A stretch of DNA of 64,000 nucleotides, taken from Arthrobacter sp. M2012083. GTDB lineage: Bacteria; Actinomycetota; Actinomycetes; Actinomycetales; Micrococcaceae. The position numbers and the translations under genes were made by a program. Shown here piece by piece: positions 15,905-24,143 of the stretch (position 1 is the stretch's first letter; each line of letters opens with the position of its first letter). Under the pieces are notes generated by a model. That model made no database searches. It worked only from the letters and a program-made list of their open reading frames with translations, and was not told where the DNA came from. Location of the stretch: positions 1 through 64,000 of the forward strand of contig NZ_AKKK01000005.1 of the NCBI RefSeq assembly GCF_000281065.1, in the 5' to 3' direction.

Positions 15905-18900
15905 TTGAGCTTCACCCACCTGCACGTCTCCACAGCCTTCAGCGCACACTATGGCGTCTCCTGGCCGGAGGAGCTAGCTAAAACAGCCGCAGCAGGCGGA
16001 GCCACAGCGCTCGCCTGCACAGACCGGGATGGCCTTTACGGCACCATAAAACACCTCAAAGCATGCATGGACGCAGGCATCGACCCCATCGTAGGGGTGG
16101 ACCTGGCGGTATTCGACGACGACGGCGACCACCGCACCCAAGTCGCGGGCCGCGTCGTCGTACTCGCCCACGGAAACAACAACGGCGCCGGGTACAGGGC
16201 ACTGTGCCGCCTTATCTCCGACGCCCATGCACGCACGTCAGGGAAAGCCGGGGGAGCAATCCCCGCTGCAGTCACCCGCGGCGAACTCGCCTCAAGAACC
16301 CTGGACCCCAAAACCCTCAAACCAGTCCTGACCGTGCTCATAGGGCCCGACTCGGACGTCGGCCAAGCCATGGGAGGCCGCAAATACCTCAGGCCCAGAA
16401 CCCTCTTCAAGCAATGGATCGACGCCATGCCACCGGGCACCATGGTCGCTGAAGTCGTCTCCCACCTCAGCGCCCCCGGAGAACCGCTAAGCACAGCCCA
16501 TGCCGTGCGCATGCTCAAGCTCGCACTCGAATACAACATTCCGGCAATCCTCAGCAACGCGGTCCGCTACTGCGCCCAGGACGGCGCCGCCACCGCAGAC
16601 GTCCTCGACTCCGCACGAACCCTCAAATCCCTCCCTGAACTCTCAACGGCACCCTTGCTCCAACCAACAGGAACGCTCCAACCAACAGGCCAGGGCTGGC
16701 TAAAGACCCCGCACCAGATGCTCCAACTCAGCAAAGAAATCATGAACGCAGCGGGCCTGGGAAAAGCCGACCTCACCAAACTCCTCACAAACACAGAAGC
16801 GCTCGCAGATAAATGCCGCATCGACCCCGTCCTGGATATGGGATGGAAAAAGCCGGTAGTTCCCGAGGCCTCCATCATCGGCATCGACGCTGACCCCATG
16901 ATTGAGCTCACCCAACGCTGCGAAGCCGGAATCAACAGACGGTTCCCGGGCATCAAGGGAGATGCAGGAGAACATCTGCGCACGCGGCTGGAGCACGAGC
17001 TTGGAATCATCGGCAGGCTCGGCTTTGCCTCGTACTTCCTGACAGTTGCAGAAGTCTCAAGAATGATCCTTGATATGGGGGTCAGGGTAGCTGCGAGGGG
17101 ATCCGGTGCCTCGAGCCTTGTCAATTACTTGATCGATATCAGCCAGGTTGACCCGATCCGCCATGACCTCATCTTCGAGCGCTTCCTCTCCGGCCGTAGG
17201 TCCACGCTTCCTGACATTGATATTGATGTGGAAAGTGCTGAAAGGCACACCGTCTATCGAAAGATTTTCGACCGCTTCGGTGCCGAACGCGTCACCCTGA
17301 TGAGCATGCAAAACGGTTACAGGGCACGTGGTGCAGTACGTGATGCCGGTATGGCCTTGGGGATGCCCGACGAAGAAGTGGGTGAGATCGCCAAGCAACT
17401 GTGGAGATTCTCTGCACGCAAATTCCGCGAAGCCCTGGTGGAGAAGCCCGAGTTGCGCGATTTTGCCGGGCGCGTGGAACGCGGTGCCATGGAGGAGAAC
17501 CAGCAGTTGGATTTGTTGGTGGATCTTACCGAAAGGCTGGATCGGCTGCCCCGGCATATCTCCATGCATCCCTGTGGAGTGATTTTGGGAGATGCCACAC
17601 TCCTGGACCGAACCCCCGTTCAGCCCAGCGGCTTGGGCCTTCCCATGAGCCAGTTCGACAAACACGACATGGACCCCATGGGCATGCTCAAACTGGATGT
17701 CCTGGGAGTACGCATGCAAAGCGCCATGGCCTTCGCGGTTCGGGAGGTAATCAGGCTGCATCCTTCCAAAGCTGAAGTTGTTGCAGCCGGGCGGCATCCA
17801 GTGGAGCCAGGTGGTGCAGGTCCCGACTACATCGCCCCTGACGGCAGGATTGACCTCAACGCCGTACCCTTCGACGACGAGCCCACCTATGAGCTGATCC
17901 GCAGCACCCACACACTTGGTTGCTTCCAGATTGAATCACCGGGGCAGCGTGAGCTCATTGGAAAGATGGCTCCCCGGGAATTCAACGACCTCATCATCGA
18001 TATCTCACTTTTCAGGCCCGGACCCATGAAATCCGATATGGTGCGGCCCTTCCTGGAACACCGGCATGGCTTTGCTCCTGAGATCTATCCCCATCAGGAC
18101 CTCAAACCGGTCTTGGAAGAAACTCACGGGGTGACAGTTTTCCATGAACAGATCCTGAAGACCTTCCATGTCATGACCAACTGCGGCTTGGACAGGGCTG
18201 ATGAGTTCCGCAGAGCTTTGGGCGACGAAGTGCGTGAGCCAGGAGTGGAGAAGTATTTCCGCAAGGAAGCAATCAAGAATTACTCTCCAGAAGTGGTGGA
18301 CAAGGTCTGGGGAACCTTAAAAGCCTTCGGCAGCTTTGGTTTTTGCAAAGCCCACGGTGCTGCCTTTGCGGTGCCCACTTATCAGTCTGCCTGGCTTAAG
18401 GCCCATCATCCTGAGGCCTTTCTGGCCGGTCTGTGGGAACACGACCCCGGGATGTATCCCAAACGCCTGCTGGTAGCTGAAGCCCGCCGGCTCGGCATAC
18501 CCATCCTTCCTTTGGATATCAACAGGAGCCAAGCAGAATACAGGGTGGAGAAAATCCAGCAGGGCCCCGATCAGGGCAAGCTCGGCATCCGCTTGAGCCT
18601 TACAGGAATCTACGGACTTTCAGGCGCGGAACTGAAGCGGATCGTGGCCGGGCAACCTTATGATTCCCTGGCGGACCTACGGGCGCGGGCAAGGGTGAGC
18701 AAACCAAATATCAAAAGACTTGCCCAACTTGGCGCCTTCGATGCTTTGCATAAAGACTCCGGCGGAAAAGCTAACCGGGCTGACCTCGTGCACCATTTGC
18801 AGGCGCTCCAAAGCAGCCCCTCAAAGAAAGCTGCGGATGTCATTGATGGTCAATTGTCATTTGCCCTGGGTGATATTGAGTTGAGGAACCTCGCCCCTGA

Positions 18901-19423
18901 ACTTCCCGAGCCTTCCATGGTGGATAACGTCAGGGCGGAGCTTGATCTCATGGCTGTTGATGTCAGCGAGCACTTGATGGATAGCCACAGGCCGCTGTTG
19001 GACAAACTGGGAGTTACAACGGCTGACAAACTCCTGGGCTTGCGCAATGGGACCGAAGTCCTGGTGGCAGGGGTCCGGATTGCGACGCAGACCCCACCCA
19101 TGCGAGGCGGGCGGCGCGTCGTCTTCATCAGCATCGACGACGGAACCGGTTGTGTGGATTCGGTCTTCTTCCATGAAGCGCAGCAAGAATCCGGGCCACT
19201 GCTGTTTGGTACCCGCCTGCTGCTGATCCGTGGAACCACCAGAAGGACCGGTCCCAAGGGAATCAGCCTGAGCGCCAGCAAAGCCTGGGACCTCAGCCGG
19301 CCCGAAGCGTTGCCATATGCCGAACTCCTGCCTGCCGAAGTCGGGCTACCGGAGGGATACACCCACCATGGGCCGCTCCACGGCATCTCCAGGAACCTTG
19401 CCATCACTGGTCTGGGAAGCTGA
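15905..19423 (+). CDS. dnaE2: DnaE-type DNA polymerase III alpha subunit, probably SOS/error-prone
   Basis: The 1172-residue polymerase starts with TTG and a PHP domain (THLHVSTAFSAHYGVSWPEEL, CTDRDGLYG). The C-family palm contains the catalytic aspartates in LPDIDIDVE (about residue 435) and RPGPMKSDMVRPF. SFGFCKAHGAAFAVPTYQSAWLKAHHPEAF is the conserved finger region, and an OB-fold closes the protein (VFISIDDGTGCVDSVFF). It clearly differs from the replicative DnaE1 of actinobacteria. Pairing with DUF6504 and a LexA box marks it as the inducible polymerase for damage tolerance. It is about 90 residues longer than typical DnaE2, with a diverged stretch at residues 60-270 that includes a duplicated LQPTG. 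No imuB is adjacent. Confidence 0.85.
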   Translation: MSFTHLHVSTAFSAHYGVSWPEELAKTAAAGGATALACTDRDGLYGTIKHLKACMDAGIDPIVGVDLAVFDDDGDHRTQVAGRVVVLAHGNNNGAGYRALCRLISDAHARTSGKAGGAIPAAVTRGELASRTLDPKTLKPVLTVLIGPDSDVGQAMGGRKYLRPRTLFKQWIDAMPPGTMVAEVVSHLSAPGEPLSTAHAVRMLKLALEYNIPAILSNAVRYCAQDGAATADVLDSARTLKSLPELSTAPLLQPTGTLQPTGQGWLKTPHQMLQLSKEIMNAAGLGKADLTKLLTNTEALADKCRIDPVLDMGWKKPVVPEASIIGIDADPMIELTQRCEAGINRRFPGIKGDAGEHLRTRLEHELGIIGRLGFASYFLTVAEVSRMILDMGVRVAARGSGASSLVNYLIDISQVDPIRHDLIFERFLSGRRSTLPDIDIDVESAERHTVYRKIFDRFGAERVTLMSMQNGYRARGAVRDAGMALGMPDEEVGEIAKQLWRFSARKFREALVEKPELRDFAGRVERGAMEENQQLDLLVDLTERLDRLPRHISMHPCGVILGDATLLDRTPVQPSGLGLPMSQFDKHDMDPMGMLKLDVLGVRMQSAMAFAVREVIRLHPSKAEVVAAGRHPVEPGGAGPDYIAPDGRIDLNAVPFDDEPTYELIRSTHTLGCFQIESPGQRELIGKMAPREFNDLIIDISLFRPGPMKSDMVRPFLEHRHGFAPEIYPHQDLKPVLEETHGVTVFHEQILKTFHVMTNCGLDRADEFRRALGDEVREPGVEKYFRKEAIKNYSPEVVDKVWGTLKAFGSFGFCKAHGAAFAVPTYQSAWLKAHHPEAFLAGLWEHDPGMYPKRLLVAEARRLGIPILPLDINRSQAEYRVEKIQQGPDQGKLGIRLSLTGIYGLSGAELKRIVAGQPYDSLADLRARARVSKPNIKRLAQLGAFDALHKDSGGKANRADLVHHLQALQSSPSKKAADVIDGQLSFALGDIELRNLAPELPEPSMVDNVRAELDLMAVDVSEHLMDSHRPLLDKLGVTTADKLLGLRNGTEVLVAGVRIATQTPPMRGGRRVVFISIDDGTGCVDSVFFHEAQQESGPLLFGTRLLLIRGTTRRTGPKGISLSASKAWDLSRPEALPYAELLPAEVGLPEGYTHHGPLHGISRNLAITGLGS
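16657..16689. repeat. 15-bp direct repeat inside the DnaE-type gene
   Basis: GCTCCAACCAACAGG occurs at 16657-16671 and again at 16675-16689, an 18-bp period that encodes LQPTG twice in the diverged N-terminal third of the polymerase. It looks like a recent slippage duplication. Confidence 0.9.
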
Positions 19424-19574
19424 ACCTGCGGCAGAATCCTGCCCCGGCCAGCCCAACTCGGTCCCGGCGCGCTGCTTTGGCCGCCTTCGCTGAAGCGGAT
19501 ACGATTGTCGGTGGCTGGCTGTGGTCCCCGTACGCCACAAGCTATGAAGCCTTAACTATGAATAGGAGACACCC

Positions 19575-21584
19575 GTGTCAGATGCCCAACAGATCACCCT
19601 CATCGTCGATGGCGAAGAGACCAAGGTGACGGAAGGGACTACCGGCGCGGAACTCTTCTTCGAGCGCCGCGACGTCGTTGTAGCCCGTGTCAATGGTGTG
19701 CTGAAGGACCTTGACCAGGTGCTCACCGAGGGCGCAGACGTCGAGGGCGTCACCATCGATTCCCCTGATGGGCTTAACGTTCTCCGCCACTCAACAGCCC
19801 ACGTCATGGCACAGGCTGTCCAGCAGTTGCGCCCCGATGCCAAGCTGGGCATCGGCCCGTACATCACTGACGGCTTCTACTTCGACTTCGACGTCGCTGA
19901 GCCGTTCACCCCGGAAGACCTCCGCACGCTGGAAAAGATGATGCAAAAGATCATCAACCAGAACCAGAAATTCGTTCGCCGTGTGGTCACCGAAGAAGAA
20001 GCCCGCGAAGCGATGGCCAACGAGCCCTACAAGCTGGAGCTGCTGGGCAAGAAGAACGACTCAAGCGACGCGGCGGAAGGCGTCAACGTCGAGGTAGGCG
20101 CTGGCGACATCACGATCTACGACAATGTGGATCGAAAGAGCGGCGAGAGCATCTGGTGCGATCTTTGCCGTGGTCCCCACCTGCAGAACACCAAAATCAT
20201 CTCCAACGCCTTCGCGTTGACCCGCTCGTCCGCCGCATACTGGCTCGGCAACCAGAACAACCAGCAGTTGCAGCGCATTTACGGCACCGCGTGGCCCACC
20301 AAGGAAGCCCTCAAGGCCTACCAGGAGCGCATCGCTGAAGCTGAGCGCCGCGATCATCGCAAGCTGGGCGTCGAACTTGACCTCTTCTCCTTCCCCGATG
20401 AACTGGGCTCAGGCCTCCCTGTGTTCCACCCCAAGGGCGGCATCATCCGCAAGGCGATGGAGGATTACTCGCGCCAGCGCCACGTGGACGCAGGCTACGA
20501 GTTCGTCTACACCCCGCACATCACCAAGGGACACCTCTACGAGGTCTCCGGACACCTTGACTGGTACAAGGACGGCATGTTCCCGGCGATGCAGGTGGAC
20601 GCCGAATTCAACGAAGACGGCAGCGTGCGTAAGCCGGCGCAGGATTACTACCTGAAGCCGATGAACTGCCCCATGCACAACCTGATCTTCCGCTCCCGGG
20701 GCCGGTCCTACCGCGAACTTCCGCTGCGCCTCTTCGAATTCGGCTCTGTGTACCGCTACGAAAAATCCGGGGTTGTGCACGGTCTGACCCGCGTCCGTGG
20801 AATGACACAGGACGACGCCCACATCTACTGCACCCGCGAACAGATGAAGGACGAGCTCACCACCACGCTGAACTTCGTCCTGGGCCTGCTCAAGGATTAC
20901 GGCCTGGACGACTTCTACCTGGAACTCTCAACTAAGAACGAAGAGAAGTTCGTCGGTGACGATGCCGCGTGGGAGGAAGCCACCCGCACTCTGTCCGAGG
21001 TTGCTGCGGCTTCCGGTTTGGAGCTGGTACCGGACCCGGGTGGAGCAGCATTCTACGGACCTAAAATCTCCGTCCAGGCAAAGGACGCACTCGGCAGGAC
21101 CTGGCAGATGTCCACCATCCAGCTGGACTTCAACCTGCCTGAGCGTTTCGAACTGGAGTACCAGGCAGCTGACGGCACACGCCAGCGGCCGGTCATGATC
21201 CACCGAGCCCTTTTCGGTTCCGTGGAACGCTTCATGGGTGTACTCACCGAACACTACGCCGGGGCGTTCCCGGCCTGGCTCGCTCCTGTCCAAGTGGTGG
21301 GAATTCCTGTGGCCGAGACATTCAACGACTACATGTTCGACGTCGTTGGCCAGCTCAAAGCTGCGGGAATCCGCGCCGAGGTTGATATCTCCTCGGACCG
21401 GTTCCCGAAGAAGATCCGTACGGCCAGCAAAGACAAGATCCCCTTCGTCCTGATTGCCGGTGGTGAGGACGCAGAAGCCGGTGCGGTGTCGTTCCGCTTC
21501 CGGGACGGCAGCCAGGATAACGGGGTTCCCGTGGCCGAAGCGGTCCGCAGGATCGTAGACGCCGTCAAGAACCGCGAGAGCTGA
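19575..21584 (+). CDS. thrS: Threonyl-tRNA synthetase
   Basis: The 669-residue class II synthetase begins with GTG behind AGGAG. It has an N-terminal TGS domain ([18 protein letters not shown]), an editing domain with HSTAHVM and the Cys/His set CDLCRGPHL, the catalytic core with zinc ligands in KPMNCPMHN and later His residues, motif 2 [26 protein letters not shown], motif 3 [16 protein letters not shown], and a C-terminal anticodon-binding domain. It charges tRNA-Thr and edits mischarged Ser. No T-box is expected or visible. It heads a unit with the HIT protein and the phospholipid synthase that follow. Confidence 0.97.
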   Translation: MSDAQQITLIVDGEETKVTEGTTGAELFFERRDVVVARVNGVLKDLDQVLTEGADVEGVTIDSPDGLNVLRHSTAHVMAQAVQQLRPDAKLGIGPYITDGFYFDFDVAEPFTPEDLRTLEKMMQKIINQNQKFVRRVVTEEEAREAMANEPYKLELLGKKNDSSDAAEGVNVEVGAGDITIYDNVDRKSGESIWCDLCRGPHLQNTKIISNAFALTRSSAAYWLGNQNNQQLQRIYGTAWPTKEALKAYQERIAEAERRDHRKLGVELDLFSFPDELGSGLPVFHPKGGIIRKAMEDYSRQRHVDAGYEFVYTPHITKGHLYEVSGHLDWYKDGMFPAMQVDAEFNEDGSVRKPAQDYYLKPMNCPMHNLIFRSRGRSYRELPLRLFEFGSVYRYEKSGVVHGLTRVRGMTQDDAHIYCTREQMKDELTTTLNFVLGLLKDYGLDDFYLELSTKNEEKFVGDDAAWEEATRTLSEVAAASGLELVPDPGGAAFYGPKISVQAKDALGRTWQMSTIQLDFNLPERFELEYQAADGTRQRPVMIHRALFGSVERFMGVLTEHYAGAFPAWLAPVQVVGIPVAETFNDYMFDVVGQLKAAGIRAEVDISSDRFPKKIRTASKDKIPFVLIAGGEDAEAGAVSFRFRDGSQDNGVPVAEAVRRIVDAVKNRES

Positions 21585-21597
21585 CGGAACGGACACA

Positions 21598-22197
21598 TTG
21601 ACGGTGCAGGAGAACCCAGGCGCGGCAGCTGACCTTCCGGGCGACGCAGGCGTAACCGATGACTTCGGATTGGCGGGCGTACCGGACGCGTTTCAGCGCC
21701 TGTGGACTCCGCACCGTATGGCCTACATCAAGGGCGGGCAGGATCAATTCAAGAACAAGGACGACTGCCCGTTCTGTGTAGGACCCACGCGCTCGGATGA
21801 GGAATCCCTCATCGTCCACAGGGGCAGGACCTGCTACGTGGTCCTGAATTTGTTCCCATACAACCCCGGCCATCTGTTGATCTGTCCCTACCGGCACGTT
21901 CCCGACTACACGGACATCACAGTGGAGGAAACGGCAGAGTTCGCCGATCTTACCCAGACCGCAATGCGGGTGCTGCGGAAGGTTTCGAATCCGAGCGGCT
22001 TCAACCTGGGAATGAACCAGGGCGTTACCGGCGGTGCAGGCATCGCCGCGCATCTCCATCAGCACGTGGTTCCGCGCTGGGGCGGGGATGGAAACTTCTT
22101 CCCGATCATCGCCCAGACCAAGGCCATTACGCAGACCCTCGACGAGGTCCGCAAGCTTGTGGCCGAAGCCTGGCCGGGGGAGTCGAATGCTCAATAG
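21598..22197 (+). CDS. HIT domain protein (AP-4-A phosphorylase/hydrolase-like)
   Basis: The 199-residue protein contains CPFC near residue 58, GRTCYVVLNLFPYNPGHLLICPYRHV and the histidine triad HLHQHVVPRW. This layout matches the actinobacterial HIT proteins related to diadenosine tetraphosphate phosphorylase. The TTG start at 21598 lies 13 bp after thrS. The last 11 bp overlap the start of the phosphatidyltransferase gene, so expression is tightly coupled. Substrate is inferred from the family: a nucleoside polyphosphate or AMP-linked compound. Confidence 0.9.
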   Translation: MTVQENPGAAADLPGDAGVTDDFGLAGVPDAFQRLWTPHRMAYIKGGQDQFKNKDDCPFCVGPTRSDEESLIVHRGRTCYVVLNLFPYNPGHLLICPYRHVPDYTDITVEETAEFADLTQTAMRVLRKVSNPSGFNLGMNQGVTGGAGIAAHLHQHVVPRWGGDGNFFPIIAQTKAITQTLDEVRKLVAEAWPGESNAQ

Positions 22198-22816
22198 GCA
22201 TGCGCGCGGCTTTTTTACTTCACTTTTTACTCCTCTAGCGCGTTGGCTCCTCAAGATCGGCGTGTCCCCGGACGCCGTGACCATTGCAGGGACCGTCGGC
22301 GTCATTCTGGGGGGACTCATCCTCTACCCGCTGGGCTTCTTATGGTGGGGTTCAGTCGTGGTCGCCCTTTTTGCGTTCTCGGATGTCGTAGACGGAATCA
22401 TGGCAAGGCTGCAGGGGCGGAGCGGTGGTTGGGGTAATTTCCTGGACTCCACCTTGGACCGTCTTGCCGATGGCGCGATTTTTGCCGGCCTCACTATCTG
22501 GTTTTTCACCGGAGGCGAGGATCCGGCAATCGGCGCCGCCGCCGTCGTCTGCCTTGTTCTTGGCATGGTTGTTTCCTATGCGCGGGCCAAAGCGGAGTCC
22601 TTGGGCTACCAGGCCAGCGTGGGGATCGCAGAGCGAGCAGAACGCTTGGCTTCGGTGCTGCTTATTACGGGGCTCACGGGATTGGGGCTCCCGCCGGTTG
22701 TGTTGTTCGGGACCCTGATCCTTCTTGCCCTGGCCAGCCTGGTGACGATCGTCCAGCGAATGTCCGCAGTGCGTCGGCAAGCCATGGCTGAAGCTGATGG
22801 AACCGCCGCAGCGTAA
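22187..22816 (+). CDS. pgsA1: Phosphatidylinositol phosphate synthase (CDP-alcohol phosphatidyltransferase)
   Basis: The 209-residue membrane protein has about six hydrophobic helices. It carries the full CDP-alcohol phosphotransferase signature, D-x2-D-G-x2-A-R ... G-x3-D-x3-D, read here as DVVDGIMAR then GNFLDSTLDRLAD. In actinobacteria the homolog placed after a HIT gene makes phosphatidylinositol phosphate from CDP-diacylglycerol and inositol 1-phosphate, the first step to PI mannosides. The start overlaps the HIT gene by 11 bp. The acyltransferase and PimA genes that usually follow are absent here; a hairpin and pdxS come next. Confidence 0.87.
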   Translation: MLNRHARGFFTSLFTPLARWLLKIGVSPDAVTIAGTVGVILGGLILYPLGFLWWGSVVVALFAFSDVVDGIMARLQGRSGGWGNFLDSTLDRLADGAIFAGLTIWFFTGGEDPAIGAAAVVCLVLGMVVSYARAKAESLGYQASVGIAERAERLASVLLITGLTGLGLPPVVLFGTLILLALASLVTIVQRMSAVRRQAMAEADGTAAA

Positions 22817-22833
22817 AGGACCAGCAGGCAATA

Positions 22834-22854
22834 CTTGCCAGTGGAACTGGCAAG
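22834..22854. terminator. 9-bp perfect hairpin after pgsA1
   Basis: CTTGCCAGT-gga-ACTGGCAAG starts 18 bp after the pgsA1 stop in a 255-bp gap before pdxS. There is no U-run, so it is either a U-less terminator or an operator. Further right, TACTAT at 22958-22963 could be a pdxS -10, but no convincing -35 is seen. Confidence 0.45.
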
Positions 22855-23071
22855 CGACCAAAATGGCTCGTTCATGGTTGTGCACCTGCCCTACTACAGC
22901 CCGCTTTGTTGCCTGCCGATGCGGTAATGAATGTACTGCCAGCACGCAAGGTGCGACTACTATTACTAGTACTTGGTCACCTTGACCTGAAACCCGGTGT
23001 GCGCTGATTGCGGTCGTGTGGCTGCGCGCGCCTCCGGCAAGAAGGTCGTTTATCTACCCATAGGGGTTTTT

Positions 23072-23998
23072 GTGTCTACACCAGATGTAAGCAACGAAGC
23101 CGGTTCGTCCGCGAACAGCGTCACGGGCAGCAGCCGTGTTAAGCGGGGCATGGCGGAGATGCTCAAGGGCGGCGTCATCATGGACGTCGTTAACGTCGAG
23201 CAGGCCCGCATCGCCGAGGATGCCGGTGCCGTTGCCGTCATGGCGCTCGAGCGCGTCCCGGCCGATATCCGCGCCCAGGGCGGGGTGTCCCGCATGTCCG
23301 ATCCGGACATGATCGATGCGATCATCGCTGCCGTGTCCATCCCGGTCATGGCCAAGGCGCGCATCGGTCACTTCGTCGAAGCCCAGGTCCTGCAGTCCCT
23401 CGGTGTTGACTACATCGACGAGTCCGAGGTCCTGACCCCGGCCGACTACATCAACCACATTGATAAGTGGAACTTCACCGTTCCCTTCGTCTGTGGTGCC
23501 ACCAACCTTGGTGAGGCGCTGCGCCGCATCAACGAGGGCGCGGCGATGATCCGTTCCAAGGGCGAGGCCGGTACCGGTGATGTTTCCAACGCCACCGGGC
23601 ACATGCGCAAGATCCGCTCTGAGATTGCCAAGCTCGCAGCACTGCCGGAGGACGAGCTGTACGTTGCGGCCAAGGAGTTGCAGGCCCCGTACGAGCTGGT
23701 CAAGGAAGTCGCCGCGACCGGTAAGCTCCCCGTGGTGCTGTTCACCGCCGGTGGCATCGCGACCCCGGCTGACGCTGCGATGATGATGCAGCTCGGCGCC
23801 GACGGCGTGTTCGTTGGTTCGGGGATCTTCAAGTCCGGCAACCCGGCAGAGCGCGCCGCCGCCGTCGTCAAGGCCACCACGTTCCACGATGACCCCGACG
23901 TCATCGCCAAGGTCTCCCGCGGCCTCGGTGAAGCCATGGTCGGCATCAACGTCGACGACATCCCGCAGCCCCACCGCCTCGCAGAACGCGGCTGGTAG
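23072..23998 (+). CDS. pdxS: Pyridoxal 5'-phosphate synthase lyase subunit PdxS
   Basis: The 308-residue (beta/alpha)8 protein forms PLP from ribose 5-phosphate, glyceraldehyde 3-phosphate and ammonia supplied by PdxT. Diagnostic blocks are [19 protein letters not shown], the Schiff-base Lys in [43 protein letters not shown], and the phosphate-binding [33 protein letters not shown] set the start at GTG 23072 behind AGGGGT. The longer reading from 22997 adds a cysteine-containing leader not found in the family. Codon use is strongly biased, as for a highly expressed gene. Its partner pdxT is at 29707, on the same strand but beyond four other genes. Confidence 0.96.
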   Translation: MSTPDVSNEAGSSANSVTGSSRVKRGMAEMLKGGVIMDVVNVEQARIAEDAGAVAVMALERVPADIRAQGGVSRMSDPDMIDAIIAAVSIPVMAKARIGHFVEAQVLQSLGVDYIDESEVLTPADYINHIDKWNFTVPFVCGATNLGEALRRINEGAAMIRSKGEAGTGDVSNATGHMRKIRSEIAKLAALPEDELYVAAKELQAPYELVKEVAATGKLPVVLFTAGGIATPADAAMMMQLGADGVFVGSGIFKSGNPAERAAAVVKATTFHDDPDVIAKVSRGLGEAMVGINVDDIPQPHRLAERGW

Positions 23999-24011
23999 GT
24001 CTCATTGCGCC

Positions 24012-24119
24012 CGGTGGGCGCTGATCCTCTGTGTGCTATTCCCCGCTTCCGCCGCCGCCACTTTGGCGGTGGCCGAGGCGGGGGCCCTTTTACGCACACT
24101 GCCGGATCAGCGCCCACCG
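24012..24119. terminator. Large nested hairpin between convergent pdxS and M3 peptidase
   Basis: A perfect 16-bp outer repeat (24012-24027, core GGTGGGCGCTGATC, with 24104-24119) encloses an inner hairpin with arms CCGCCGCCA (24052-24060) and TGGCGGTGG (24064-24072), extended by CCCCGC/GCGGGG. TCGTTTTTTT follows on the plus strand. It should terminate pdxS and may also act for the peptidase gene ending at 24144. Confidence 0.75.
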
Positions 24120-24143
24120 TTTCGTTTTTTTGGGGTGTGTGAG

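Noticed and set aside
17057..17911. A 284-codon minus-strand open frame inside the DnaE-type gene
   Set aside because: It lies opposite the polymerase active-site region, which is well conserved on the plus strand.
22817..23071. Riboswitch or PdxR-type operator before pdxS
   Set aside because: I saw only a short hairpin, a weak -10 and an AAGGTG/CACCTT repeat; nothing matches a known vitamin B6 control element.
23054..23974. A 306-codon minus-strand open frame covering pdxS
   Set aside because: Asp/Val/Gly-rich shadow of the highly biased pdxS codons; no recognisable domain.
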